Positions 1 through 6,193 of a stretch of 8,649 nucleotides of DNA are shown here, piece after piece (position 1 is the first letter of the stretch; every line of letters begins with the position of its first letter). Source of the stretch: Lachnospiraceae bacterium UBA3774 (lineage in GTDB: Bacteria; Bacillota; Clostridia; Lachnospirales; Lachnospiraceae); contig DFFO01000086.1 in the NCBI GenBank assembly GCA_002369255.1, positions 1 to 8,649 of the forward strand. The letters are read 5' to 3'. The position numbers and the translations under genes were made by a program. The notes under the pieces were generated by a model. It made no database searches, was not told the origin of the DNA, and saw nothing but the letters and a program-made list of their open reading frames with translations.

Positions 1-743
1 GGCTTCCAGTTACCGAAGATCATAATGGCCAAGGCAAGGAAGCCCATTCCGGCGATGGAACTTTCGGAAGTGCCGTTTGCAACGGTCGCTATATATGCAT
101 ATCCGCCAAGACCCGCAAGAGCTCCCGAAATCGTCGTGCCCAGATATCTCATTTTAAAAACGTTTACTCCGACAGAAGCGGCAGCCTGAGGATGCTCGCC
201 GCAGGCACGAAGTCTCATACCCGTCTTTGTGCGGTAGATCCAGATGGAAAGCAGAATAAATACCGCCACGATAATATAAGTGGATATATAGGCCTTGTCT
301 GCAAATATCTGCTCAAAAGGAGTAGCGTCCGGGTTTTTGATTACGTAGCCGGCAAAATTTGCAGGCATCTGTATTTTTTCCATATTGAAAAATGCCAGCG
401 CAAAAGCGTTTACTATGGCCGGCGCGAGCATATTTAGCGCCGTGCCGCCTATAGTCTGATCGGCTTTGAGTTTTATGGCGGAGAACGAAAGCAGCAGCGA
501 GAAGATAGCTCCGCTTACTGAGGATATCGCCAAAACCACTACAAACAAAAGCTGCATATTTCCCGCAAAAACACCTTTTTCAAGAAAAAGTCTCGCGCAT
601 ATCGCGCCGATAAAAGCGCCGAAGATCATTTCGCCTTCAAGGGCAAGGTTTATAACGCCGCTTCGTTCGGAAAACATACCTCCGAGAGCCACTATAAGAA
701 GCGGCGCGGTATAGATCAGAGTTTTTTGAAGTAAAAAGATCAT
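1..743 (-). CDS. BMP-family (nucleoside-type) ABC transporter permease 2, partial (NupQ/YufQ-like)
   Basis: This is the second integral membrane subunit of the nucleoside-type ABC transporter encoded in this block; it would form the membrane channel with the permease encoded just upstream. The frame is open from an ATG at 743 to the left edge, giving 247 complete codons with no stop, so the C-terminus is off-window. Visible signs are a hydrophobic N-terminus (about residues 9-23), the family-typical stretch ERSGVINLALEGEM (26-39), several further membrane segments (about 42-53, 66-90, 102-120, 153-170), and an RLRACGEHPQAA loop (177-188) that parallels the ELRACG loop of permease 1. The ribosome binding site AGGAGG (755-760) lies inside the 3' end of permease 1, whose stop codon is 6 bases upstream, so the two are probably translationally coupled. 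The family assignment is strong; the exact substrate is inferred from gene order. Confidence 0.9.
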   Translation of the reverse strand, partial: MIFLLQKTLIYTAPLLIVALGGMFSERSGVINLALEGEMIFGAFIGAICARLFLEKGVFAGNMQLLFVVVLAISSVSGAIFSLLLSFSAIKLKADQTIGGTALNMLAPAIVNAFALAFFNMEKIQMPANFAGYVIKNPDATPFEQIFADKAYISTYIIVAVFILLSIWIYRTKTGMRLRACGEHPQAAASVGVNVFKMRYLGTTISGALAGLGGYAYIATVANGTSESSIAGMGFLALAIMIFGNWK

Positions 744-749
744 TTCTTT

Positions 750-1979
750 TTATGCCTCCTTTCCCTCAGACTCTGCCGGCGCGTCTGTTTTATCTCCGGC
801 AGACTGTATATCAGCCTTTTTGGTCAGATCGGAATCAACGGTTTTCTTTTTTGAAAGCTTTGAAAGAAAACCTTTGAAGAACATCGAAAATCCTGCGAAA
901 TAAATGATAAGCGCGACGATTATATCAGCGATATATTTGTTAAAGCCCGCGCTTGTCAGCTGGTCTCCGCCCATGCTTAAGAATCTGATAAAGATGCCTA
1001 CAAATATAACGGCTATGGGGTTGTTGCTGCCAAGCAGTGCAACCGGGATACCGTTAAAGCCGTAGCTGGGCAGCTGGCTGTAAGCCGTATCAAATTTCAG
1101 CTCTATACCGGGGTTCAGATAATAGAGCGCACCGCCGATAGCGGCAAGGCCGCCCGCAATCGCCATTGACATTATGATATTGCGTTTTTCATTCATACCC
1201 GCACAGCGCGCACCGTATTTATTTGAACCGCAGGCGCGCAGCTCATATCCGAAAACAGTCTTATTCAGGATAACGTATATAAGAACCGCCAGTATTAAAA
1301 CGACGATGATACCCATATCTATATAAGAACCTTTGAATATCTGATCAAGTCCGAGCTTCGGCGTTCCGTTTCCGGTCATAGCCGTTGTAATAAGATATCC
1401 GGATTTTCCGGCGCCGCGGTTGATAAGGTCTGGCATATTGGTAAATACCCAGGTCACGACGTTGGCGGATATCCAGTTTGTCATAATACAGACTATTACT
1501 TCGTTTACGTTAAATACCGCCTTGAAAAAGCCGGGAATCGCTCCCCAGAGCATACCGGCGGCCATGGCCGCAAGCAGCGCGAGTATCCACACGAGAACTC
1601 CGAGAGCGGGACTTCCGGAAGTATTGATATTCAGAGCCACCATAAGGGCCGCCAGAGTTCCCATATAAAACTGTCCTGCCGCGCCGATGTTGAACAGGCC
1701 TGTCTTGTATGCGATCGCCACGGAAAGACCGGTCATGATAAGCGGAGCCGCATAGAATATCATGTCTCCTACGTTTGTAACTATATATGCGGCATTTCCG
1801 CTGGAGAAGGGACCTGCGAGAAGTATTCCGAGACCCTTGAAAGCGTCCGCTATGGTAGTGCGGTCATTAACCAGCGCCAGAACCACCATAATGATAAATC
1901 CGAGGAGAATTCCGGCAAGAATGCAGAGTATGGAAGAAACAACCGACTTTACGCCTTCTTTTTTGAAGAAATTATTCAT
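750..1979 (-). CDS. BMP-family (nucleoside-type) ABC transporter permease 1 (NupP/YufP-like)
   Basis: A 409-residue polytopic membrane protein of the BPD_transp_2 type, the partner of the permease encoded next. It has a short cytoplasmic N-terminus, a first membrane segment at about residues 13-36, and further hydrophobic segments at about 72-91, 99-117, 125-146, 222-239, 266-288, 321-335 and 348-370. The conserved cytoplasmic loop ELRACGSNKYGARCAG (246-261) is the likely ATPase-contact region, by analogy with the permease 2 loop. After the last membrane segment there is a charged tail (about 372-409) rich in Lys, Asp, Glu and Ala, probably disordered. The ATG overlaps the end of the ATPase gene by 8 bases (ATGAATAA) and has an AGGAGG at 1986-1991, 6 bases upstream. 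The order binding protein-ATPase-permease-permease matches B. subtilis yufNOPQ (nupNOPQ, a guanosine importer); the substrate here remains inference. Confidence 0.92.
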   Translation of the reverse strand: MNNFFKKEGVKSVVSSILCILAGILLGFIIMVVLALVNDRTTIADAFKGLGILLAGPFSSGNAAYIVTNVGDMIFYAAPLIMTGLSVAIAYKTGLFNIGAAGQFYMGTLAALMVALNINTSGSPALGVLVWILALLAAMAAGMLWGAIPGFFKAVFNVNEVIVCIMTNWISANVVTWVFTNMPDLINRGAGKSGYLITTAMTGNGTPKLGLDQIFKGSYIDMGIIVVLILAVLIYVILNKTVFGYELRACGSNKYGARCAGMNEKRNIIMSMAIAGGLAAIGGALYYLNPGIELKFDTAYSQLPSYGFNGIPVALLGSNNPIAVIFVGIFIRFLSMGGDQLTSAGFNKYIADIIVALIIYFAGFSMFFKGFLSKLSKKKTVDSDLTKKADIQSAGDKTDAPAESEGKEA

Positions 1980-3522
1980 CCTGTGCCTCCTTTACCGAAT
2001 CGCGCTTCGCGCCCGCCATATAAAGACCCATTTCTTTGATATTGGTGGTCTTGGGATCGAGCTGTCCCATGATCTCTCCTTCATACATTACAAGGATCCT
2101 GTCGGAAAGACTCATGATCTCGTCAAGCTCAAGAGAGATCAGCAGAACTGCCGCTCCCTCGTCTCTTTTTTTAACTATCTGGCTATGGATAAACTCAATG
2201 GCGCCGACGTCCAGTCCGCGCGTAGGCTGGATTGCCACAAGGAGTTTGTGCTCGTGGTCCAGCTCTCTTGCCACGATGGCCTTTTGCTGGTTGCCGCCCG
2301 ACATCGACCTTGCAGTAGAATCAACGCCGTCGCTGCTTCTTACGTCAAACTCTTCAGTGAGTTTTTGCGCATATTCTCTTACTTCTTTGAATTTGATAAA
2401 ACCGTTCTTCTGAAAATCGGGTTCAAGATAACGGCGAAGCACCATATTTTCACGCAAAGTAAAATCAAGGATAAGTCCGTGCTTGTGACGGTCTTCCGGA
2501 ATATGACTCATGCCGTGCTCGCAGCGATAACGGATATTTTTCTTTGTAATGTCTTCGCCGTTTAGGATAATGCTTCCGCTGTCTGCTTTTTCGAGACCCG
2601 TTACTGCATATCCGAGCTCAGTCTGTCCGTTTCCGTCAATACCCGCAATGCAGACTATCTCGCCTTCTCTGACTGTCAGAGTAACGTCATTTACCGCGTT
2701 TTTATGGCTTGATTTGCTCTTGACGCAGAGATTTTTTATTTCAAGAACAGGCTTGCCGGGCTTTGCCTCGTCTTTATCAACGGCAAATTTTACCATATGG
2801 CCTACCATCATCTCGGAAAGCTCTTCCTTTGTGGTGTCGGCAACGTTTACGGTACCGATATATTTGCCTTTTCTAAGGACGGAGCAGCGATCCGCGACTT
2901 CCATGATCTCGTTGAGTTTGTGGGTGATAAAAAGGATTGATTTACCCTCGGCCGCGAGATTACGCATGATCTGCATAAGCTCTTCTATTTCCTGAGGAGT
3001 AAGAACGGCAGTAGGTTCGTCAAAAATAAGGATCTCGTTGTCCCGGTACAGCATTTTCAGTATTTCCGCACGCTGCTGCATACCGACCGTGATATCCTCG
3101 ATCAGTGCGTCCGTATCTACGAAAAGCCCGTATTTTTCACTGAGAGCCTTTACTTTTTCTCTGGCTTTTTTCTTTTGAAGAAAGCCCATACGGGTATCTT
3201 CCTCGCCGAGGATGATATTGTCGAGAACGCTGAAACATTCAACCAGCTTGAAGTGCTGATGCACCATTCCTATACCGAGGGCGGTTGCGTCGTTGGGGTC
3301 CTTGATAGTGACCTTTTCTCCGTTTTTGTAAATCTCGCCTTCGTCAGGATCGTACAGTCCGAAAAGAACGCTCATAAGCGTGGATTTTCCGGCGCCGTTT
3401 TCGCCAAGCAGGGCATGTATCTCGCCTTTTTTCAGCTGAAGAGTGATATCATCATTCGCACGGTTAGATCCGAAGATCTTCGTGATATGACGCATCTCAA
3501 TAATATAGGGTGATTCGCTCAT
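1972..3522 (-). CDS. BMP-family (nucleoside-type) ABC transporter ATP-binding protein, double NBD (NupO/YufO-like)
   Basis: A 516-residue soluble protein with two fused ATPase domains that powers the transporter. Domain 1 has a full Walker A (G40-ENGAGKS-T48), Q-loop Q89, the family-specific signature VGMQQR (146-151) in place of LSGGQ, Walker B ILIFDE (164-169) and switch His H201. Domain 2 is degenerate, as is usual in RbsA/MglA/NupO-type proteins: its P-loop GIDGNGQT (294-301) lacks the Lys-Ser/Thr, its signature MSGGNQQK (407-414) is intact, and the Walker B segment reads VAIQPTRGLD (429-438) without the catalytic acidic pair. Only the first site is therefore expected to hydrolyse ATP normally. 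Starts with ATG and GGAG 9 bases upstream (3532-3535). Separated from the lipoprotein gene by 135 bases containing strong hairpins, and overlaps permease 1 by 8 bases. Family assignment is secure; the sugar-type alternative is less likely given the BMP lipoprotein and two permeases. Confidence 0.94.
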   Translation of the reverse strand: MSESPYIIEMRHITKIFGSNRANDDITLQLKKGEIHALLGENGAGKSTLMSVLFGLYDPDEGEIYKNGEKVTIKDPNDATALGIGMVHQHFKLVECFSVLDNIILGEEDTRMGFLQKKKAREKVKALSEKYGLFVDTDALIEDITVGMQQRAEILKMLYRDNEILIFDEPTAVLTPQEIEELMQIMRNLAAEGKSILFITHKLNEIMEVADRCSVLRKGKYIGTVNVADTTKEELSEMMVGHMVKFAVDKDEAKPGKPVLEIKNLCVKSKSSHKNAVNDVTLTVREGEIVCIAGIDGNGQTELGYAVTGLEKADSGSIILNGEDITKKNIRYRCEHGMSHIPEDRHKHGLILDFTLRENMVLRRYLEPDFQKNGFIKFKEVREYAQKLTEEFDVRSSDGVDSTARSMSGGNQQKAIVARELDHEHKLLVAIQPTRGLDVGAIEFIHSQIVKKRDEGAAVLLISLELDEIMSLSDRILVMYEGEIMGQLDPKTTNIKEMGLYMAGAKRDSVKEAQDE

Positions 3523-3530
3523 GCCATCCC

Positions 3531-3537
3531 GCTCCTT
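3531..3537 (-). promoter_or_regulatory. Ribosome binding site of the ATPase gene, with a two-codon mini-ORF before the start
   Basis: AAGGAGC on the minus strand. GGAG is 9 bases from the annotated ATG (3522) but only 4 from another ATG (3525-3527) that opens ATG-GCA-TGA. The TGA of this mini-ORF overlaps the real start codon. Confidence 0.6.
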
Positions 3538-3551
3538 TCAATGTTTTAATA

Positions 3552-3637
3552 AAGAGATTTTCTCTTGCAGATACAAAGGAAACGCGCTCCTTTATATCTG
3601 CAAAAGAGAAAGGACGCAAGGCCCTTTCTCTCCTGCA
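3552..3637 (-). promoter_or_regulatory. Tiled alternative hairpins between binding-protein gene and ATPase gene
   Basis: In transcript order, hairpin A pairs 3623-3631 with 3605-3613 (9 perfect pairs, extended by TGCA/TGCA at 3634-3637 and 3599-3602 across a 2x2 internal loop). Hairpin B pairs 3588-3611 with 3559-3580 (about 21 pairs, one mismatch and a two-base bulge, 7-base loop). Hairpin C pairs 3561-3566 with 3552-3557 (6 pairs, 3-base loop). Neighbouring hairpins share strands, so A and C can coexist but each excludes B. None is followed by a clear T-run, so these look more like mRNA-stabilising, processing or attenuation structures than a simple terminator. Hairpins between a binding-protein gene and its transporter genes are known to give an excess of binding protein (for example malE-malF); that role here is inference. 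Confidence 0.65.
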
Positions 3638-3657
3638 AAGGTAATTAGTACCCTCGA

Positions 3658-4818
3658 TTATTCATAAATAACTGTGGTGTGGCCTGCAGAAAGTGCAGTC
3701 CAGAACTCAGCTGCTTCGCAGCCTTCTACGTTGTCATCGGGAGTAACAGCGCCGGTCTTAACCTTCTCATAGATGGCGTTGTAATCATCTTCCGTGAAAG
3801 TAGTGAATTTGGAGGTTGCGAAAGGAAGGCCGGTAGCATCATCAGCAGCTCCGAGATTTGAAGCCTGTCCGCCTAAGATTTCGTCCCACTTTCCGTCGTA
3901 GAATTCGCCGAGAACCTTCTGAACAGAAGCGCTCAGTCCCTTCATAGCGGAAGTGATGACGCGGTCGCTGAGATTTGACTGGTCGGTATCAACACCGATG
4001 ATCTTGCCGTTATCAGTCTCGTTTGCAGCAGAGATAACGCTCTGGATCATAGAACCGCCGCATGAGAATACGACTTCCGTGCCGTTGTTGTACCAGGTTC
4101 CGATCTGAGTAGCAAGCTCAGGAGAAGCAGAGAAGGATCCGCCGTACTGGAAGCTGATCTTAACTTCGATATCAACGCCCAGCTCTTCAGCAGCATCTTT
4201 TGCACCCTGAACATAGCCGTAAGCGAAACGGTTGCAGGCAGGGTTTGATCCGCCGCCGCCGAAGGTTCCGCCGAGCTTGGTATATCCGTCTTTAACAGCC
4301 GCATAACCTGCAAGGTATCCTGACTCCTGCTCTTTGTAAACGATAGCGGTAACGTTGCTAAGAGCGTTTCCTGCATCGTCTGTAAGTGCCCAACCGTCAA
4401 CGAATACGAACTTGACATCGGGGCTCTCAAGAGCAACGGTGGTCATAGCGGTAGCCTGAAGGAATCCGGGTGCTACGATGATCTTGGCGCCGTTCTGGAT
4501 AGCCTGACGCATAGCGGCAACACGGTCGTTGTCTGTAGCGTCTGATCCATTGGCGGGCTGATAATACTGATAGGTCTTGCCGTTTGCTTCAGCATATGCC
4601 TGAACGCCTTCATAGGTGCCCTGGTTGAAGCCGCCGTCCATAAGCTGTCCGACATCAGTAACAACAGCGATTTCGTAAGCGCCGGTGGTATCTTCAGCTT
4701 CCTGGCTTTCAGCTCCCGTCGTGTCTGCGGTATCAGTCTCGGTCTCGCCGCAGGCTGCAAACATAGCCAGAGAAGCGATCATAACCAGAGAAAGTACCAG
4801 AGATAAAAGCTTTTTCAT
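3658..4818 (-). CDS. BMP-family (basic membrane protein / PnrA-like) substrate-binding lipoprotein
   Basis: The extracytoplasmic, membrane-anchored substrate receptor of the transporter, 386 residues. It has a lipoprotein signal peptide: KK at 2-3, a hydrophobic core at about 4-20 and lipobox FAAC with Cys at 23. A Thr/Glu/Ala-rich linker (about 25-47) follows, then the BMP domain beginning EIAVVTDVGQLMDGGFNQ (49-66). Further family landmarks are GAKIIVAPGF (110-119), KFVFVDGW (136-143), the glycine-rich LGGTFGGGG (182-190) and IGVDTDQ (274-280). Known PnrA/BmpA/NupN relatives bind purine nucleosides. The chosen ATG at 4818 has AAGGAG (4828-4833) 9 bases upstream and begins a proper signal peptide. 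The frame stays open upstream to 5001, but that extension crosses the promoter and would hide the signal peptide. It is first in the operon, behind a near-consensus promoter. Confidence 0.94.
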   Translation of the reverse strand: MKKLLSLVLSLVMIASLAMFAACGETETDTADTTGAESQEAEDTTGAYEIAVVTDVGQLMDGGFNQGTYEGVQAYAEANGKTYQYYQPANGSDATDNDRVAAMRQAIQNGAKIIVAPGFLQATAMTTVALESPDVKFVFVDGWALTDDAGNALSNVTAIVYKEQESGYLAGYAAVKDGYTKLGGTFGGGGSNPACNRFAYGYVQGAKDAAEELGVDIEVKISFQYGGSFSASPELATQIGTWYNNGTEVVFSCGGSMIQSVISAANETDNGKIIGVDTDQSNLSDRVITSAMKGLSASVQKVLGEFYDGKWDEILGGQASNLGAADDATGLPFATSKFTTFTEDDYNAIYEKVKTGAVTPDDNVEGCEAAEFWTALSAGHTTVIYE

Positions 4819-4843
4819 AAAACTATTCTCCTTGTCTTTTTTT

Positions 4844-4859
4844 TGCACACAATTGTGCA
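4844..4859 (-). promoter_or_regulatory. Leader inverted repeat of the transporter operon
   Basis: Perfect 6-base inverted repeat TGCACA-ATTG-TGTGCA on the minus strand, between the predicted transcription start (about 4869) and the ribosome binding site, followed by eight or so A residues. It could be a repressor operator or a 5' mRNA-stabilising hairpin; no cognate regulator is visible. Confidence 0.5.
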
Positions 4860-4875
4860 CCAAAGTTTCCAATAT

Positions 4876-4904
4876 ATTGTAATTGACTTTTACTATGTCG
4901 TCAA
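4876..4904 (-). promoter_or_regulatory. Sigma-A promoter of the BMP transporter operon
   Basis: On the minus strand, -35 TTGACG (4899-4904), a 17-base spacer and -10 TACAAT (4876-4881), each one base from consensus. The predicted start is near 4869, giving a leader of about 50 bases. A dyad ATTGAC-N12-GTCAAT (4882-4887 and 4900-4905) fills the spacer and overlaps the -35. A 10-base palindrome CAATATATTG (4870-4879) overlaps the -10 and start region. Confidence 0.82.
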
Positions 4905-4978
4905 TGCAATAAATGTAAATTTGATATGATGTTCCTGTCAGAAAAGAACACTTTTTTCGTAGCTGTAGTCGCTGAATA

Positions 4979-4987
4979 TGATATAAT
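4979..4987 (+). promoter_or_regulatory. Extended -10 promoter of the FIST-like gene
   Basis: TGATATAAT: a perfect TATAAT (4982-4987) preceded by the TGn extended -10 motif. There is no good -35 at 17 bases, which fits extended -10 promoters. The start near 4994 would give a leader of about 26 bases. It is divergent from the transporter promoter. Confidence 0.65.
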
Positions 4988-5019
4988 TGCCGAAAAAGCA
5001 AAATCCGGAGGAATTTACA

Positions 5020-5865
5020 ATGAAACTTTCATTTGTCACACCGCGATATCCGCTGGATGAGGTCGCATTCGGAGCCGCTTCTTTCGGGATAGTCGGATGC
5101 GAAGATCCATGCACCGCGAACATCCGCAGCTTTACCCACGACGTGCGCGGCACAGTGATAAACGGCAGTTATCAGCACTGTCTGAGTAACCTTGCCGGGC
5201 ATGAGCCACAGGCGATCATTGCGCTGCTTGGCAATGCGGGAGGCGAAAACGAATTTATACGCGAAGTCGGCCGGCGTGCCGGCTGTCCCGTTACCGGAGG
5301 CGCAGCGGCTTTTGAAGACCGCAAAGGTCTCATCGCAGGAGGCGGGGAAGCTTCGCTCTTTTTGATCTCGGATGAGCGCTATAGCGTGGATGTCGAATGC
5401 TTTAATATTCATACACAGATCATGGAGCAGTGCGTACTTAAGACGGAATCGCCGCGCGTGATCCGCACCGTAAACGGCGAAGACGCCATACAATGGTACA
5501 ACAAAAAACGGAAACAGCTTGGCATATCGGAAAGCGATTTTGAACATCTGACTCTTGCCGATGAGCTCGGGATCAACGCGCACTTAAGTATTGCTGACGG
5601 CAAGCTGTGTTCAGGCAGGGATTTGCGCGGGCAAATGGTTTTGCGCTATGCGCCGCCCGAGGACGTGTTTGAAAACATGCAAAGCTTTTACAGCGGCAAA
5701 AACAGTCTGGTATTTGGCTGTGCCGGATTAAAAGGTATCCTGCCCGCGCCTCTTTCCACAGAAGGACTCGGTCTGTTTATGTTTGGTGAGGTCTGCACCG
5801 CGGCAGGGCAGTCCGAATTCGGAAACCTTATGCTGTCAAAGCTGACTCTTACACCGAAGGCATGA
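5020..5865 (+). CDS. FIST-domain-like cytoplasmic protein
   Basis: A 281-residue protein without signal peptide or membrane segments. FIST proteins are small-ligand sensory modules found alone or fused to signalling domains. What suggests the family: an N-terminal half with AIIALLGN (65-72) and GCPVTGGAAAFED (88-100), resembling the FIST_N core; the stretch PRVIRTVNGEDAIQWYNKK (145-163), resembling the start of FIST_C; SLVFGCAG (229-236); and a C-terminal GLFMFGEV (251-258) followed by a Gly/Asn segment, resembling the FIST_C end. At 281 residues it is shorter than many family members. It has nine cysteines (27, 31, 54, 89, 127, 138, 197, 234, 259), high for this length. The ATG has CGGAGG (5006-5011) 8 bases upstream; an in-frame TTG at 4987 lies inside the -10 box and is rejected. 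No output domain is attached, so its role is unknown. The neighbouring ferredoxin might hint at a redox link. Confidence 0.7.
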   Translation: MKLSFVTPRYPLDEVAFGAASFGIVGCEDPCTANIRSFTHDVRGTVINGSYQHCLSNLAGHEPQAIIALLGNAGGENEFIREVGRRAGCPVTGGAAAFEDRKGLIAGGGEASLFLISDERYSVDVECFNIHTQIMEQCVLKTESPRVIRTVNGEDAIQWYNKKRKQLGISESDFEHLTLADELGINAHLSIADGKLCSGRDLRGQMVLRYAPPEDVFENMQSFYSGKNSLVFGCAGLKGILPAPLSTEGLGLFMFGEVCTAAGQSEFGNLMLSKLTLTPKA

Positions 5866-5899
5866 TAGATACCGGTTTTTCAAAATTGCAATATTTCCC

Positions 5900-5928
5900 T
5901 TGAAATTGCCAAATCCTTGTATTACAAT
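5900..5928 (+). promoter_or_regulatory. Sigma-A promoter of the ferredoxin gene
   Basis: TTGAAA (5900-5905), 17-base spacer, TACAAT (5923-5928). The predicted start near 5935 gives a leader of about 26 bases carrying AGGAGG at 5946-5951, 9 bases before the ATG. This looks like a strong constitutive promoter; no clear terminator separates it from the FIST-like gene. Confidence 0.8.
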
Positions 5929-5960
5929 TATTTCACTAATCCAATAGGAGGTAAATTATT

Positions 5961-6131
5961 ATGGCATACGTTATTTCTGATGATTGCATCATGTGCGGTT
6001 CATGTGCTTCAGAGTGCCCTTGCGGAATCATTTCCGAAGGCGACGGAAAATACGTTATTGACGCTGACAGCTGCGTTGACTGCGGAACTTGCGAAGCTAC
6101 CTGCCCGGTTGGCGCGATTTCACAGGCTTAA
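5961..6131 (+). CDS. 2[4Fe-4S] clostridial-type ferredoxin
   Basis: A 56-residue cytoplasmic electron carrier, short enough to be missed by a 60-codon cut-off. It begins MAYVISDDC, the classic clostridial ferredoxin start. It has two cluster motifs: C9-x2-C12-x2-C15-x3-C19-P and C38-x2-C41-x2-C44-x3-C48-P. By family rule C9, C12, C15 and C48 bind one cluster and C19, C38, C41 and C44 the other. The internal repeat of the two halves is evident, with CPCGIIS in the first half and CPVGAIS in the second. An additional cysteine, C21, sits right after the first C-P where Val or Thr is usual. Family partners are pyruvate:ferredoxin oxidoreductase, hydrogenases and similar enzymes. It has its own promoter, a strong AGGAGG and a strong terminator 18 bases downstream, so it is probably a highly expressed single-gene unit, perhaps also read from the FIST-like gene. 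Confidence 0.96.
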   Translation: MAYVISDDCIMCGSCASECPCGIISEGDGKYVIDADSCVDCGTCEATCPVGAISQA

Positions 6132-6149
6132 AGCTTGTATTATTAAACC

Positions 6150-6188
6150 ATACGGGGCTGCGCTTAAAGCGCAGCCCCGTATTTTTTT
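6150..6188 (+). terminator. Strong intrinsic terminator after ferredoxin
   Basis: A 14-base perfect GC-rich stem (6150-6163 with 6169-6182), a 5-base loop TTAAA and a run of seven T (6182-6188). It lies between the convergent ferredoxin and Maf genes, 11 bases beyond the Maf stop. On the minus strand the stem is the same but is followed only by GGTTTAAT, so termination there would be weaker. Confidence 0.95.
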
Positions 6189-6193
6189 GTGTT

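Noticed and set aside
1762..2565. A long open frame on the plus strand opposite the ATPase/permease junction (267 codons)
   Set aside because: It lies antisense to two strongly recognised genes, has no ribosome binding site, and its composition is a shadow of their codon use.
2420..3000. Missing Walker A Lys and Walker B acidic residues in ATPase domain 2 as evidence of a broken gene
   Set aside because: This degeneracy is usual for the second domain of RbsA/MglA/NupO-type ATPases, and the frame is intact.
3559..3611. Large hairpin B as a simple intrinsic terminator
   Set aside because: In the transcript direction it is followed by a mixed ATCTCTTTATT rather than a T-run, and the ATPase gene downstream has no other clear promoter.
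4819..4869. A riboswitch in front of the BMP lipoprotein gene
   Set aside because: The predicted leader is only about 50 bases with one short hairpin, too small for a purine or other known aptamer.
4819..5001. 61-codon N-terminal extension of the BMP lipoprotein frame
   Set aside because: It covers the promoter and leader, would bury the lipoprotein signal peptide, and lacks an SD; the ATG at 4818 is well supported.
5029..5583. Minus-strand open frame of 184 codons opposite the FIST-like gene
   Set aside because: Antisense shadow without recognisable domain or start signal; the plus-strand gene has a promoter, an SD and family motifs.
5866..5899. A terminator between the FIST-like gene and the ferredoxin promoter
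   Set aside because: Only short AT-rich self-complementary bits are seen, with no GC-rich stem followed by T-run.
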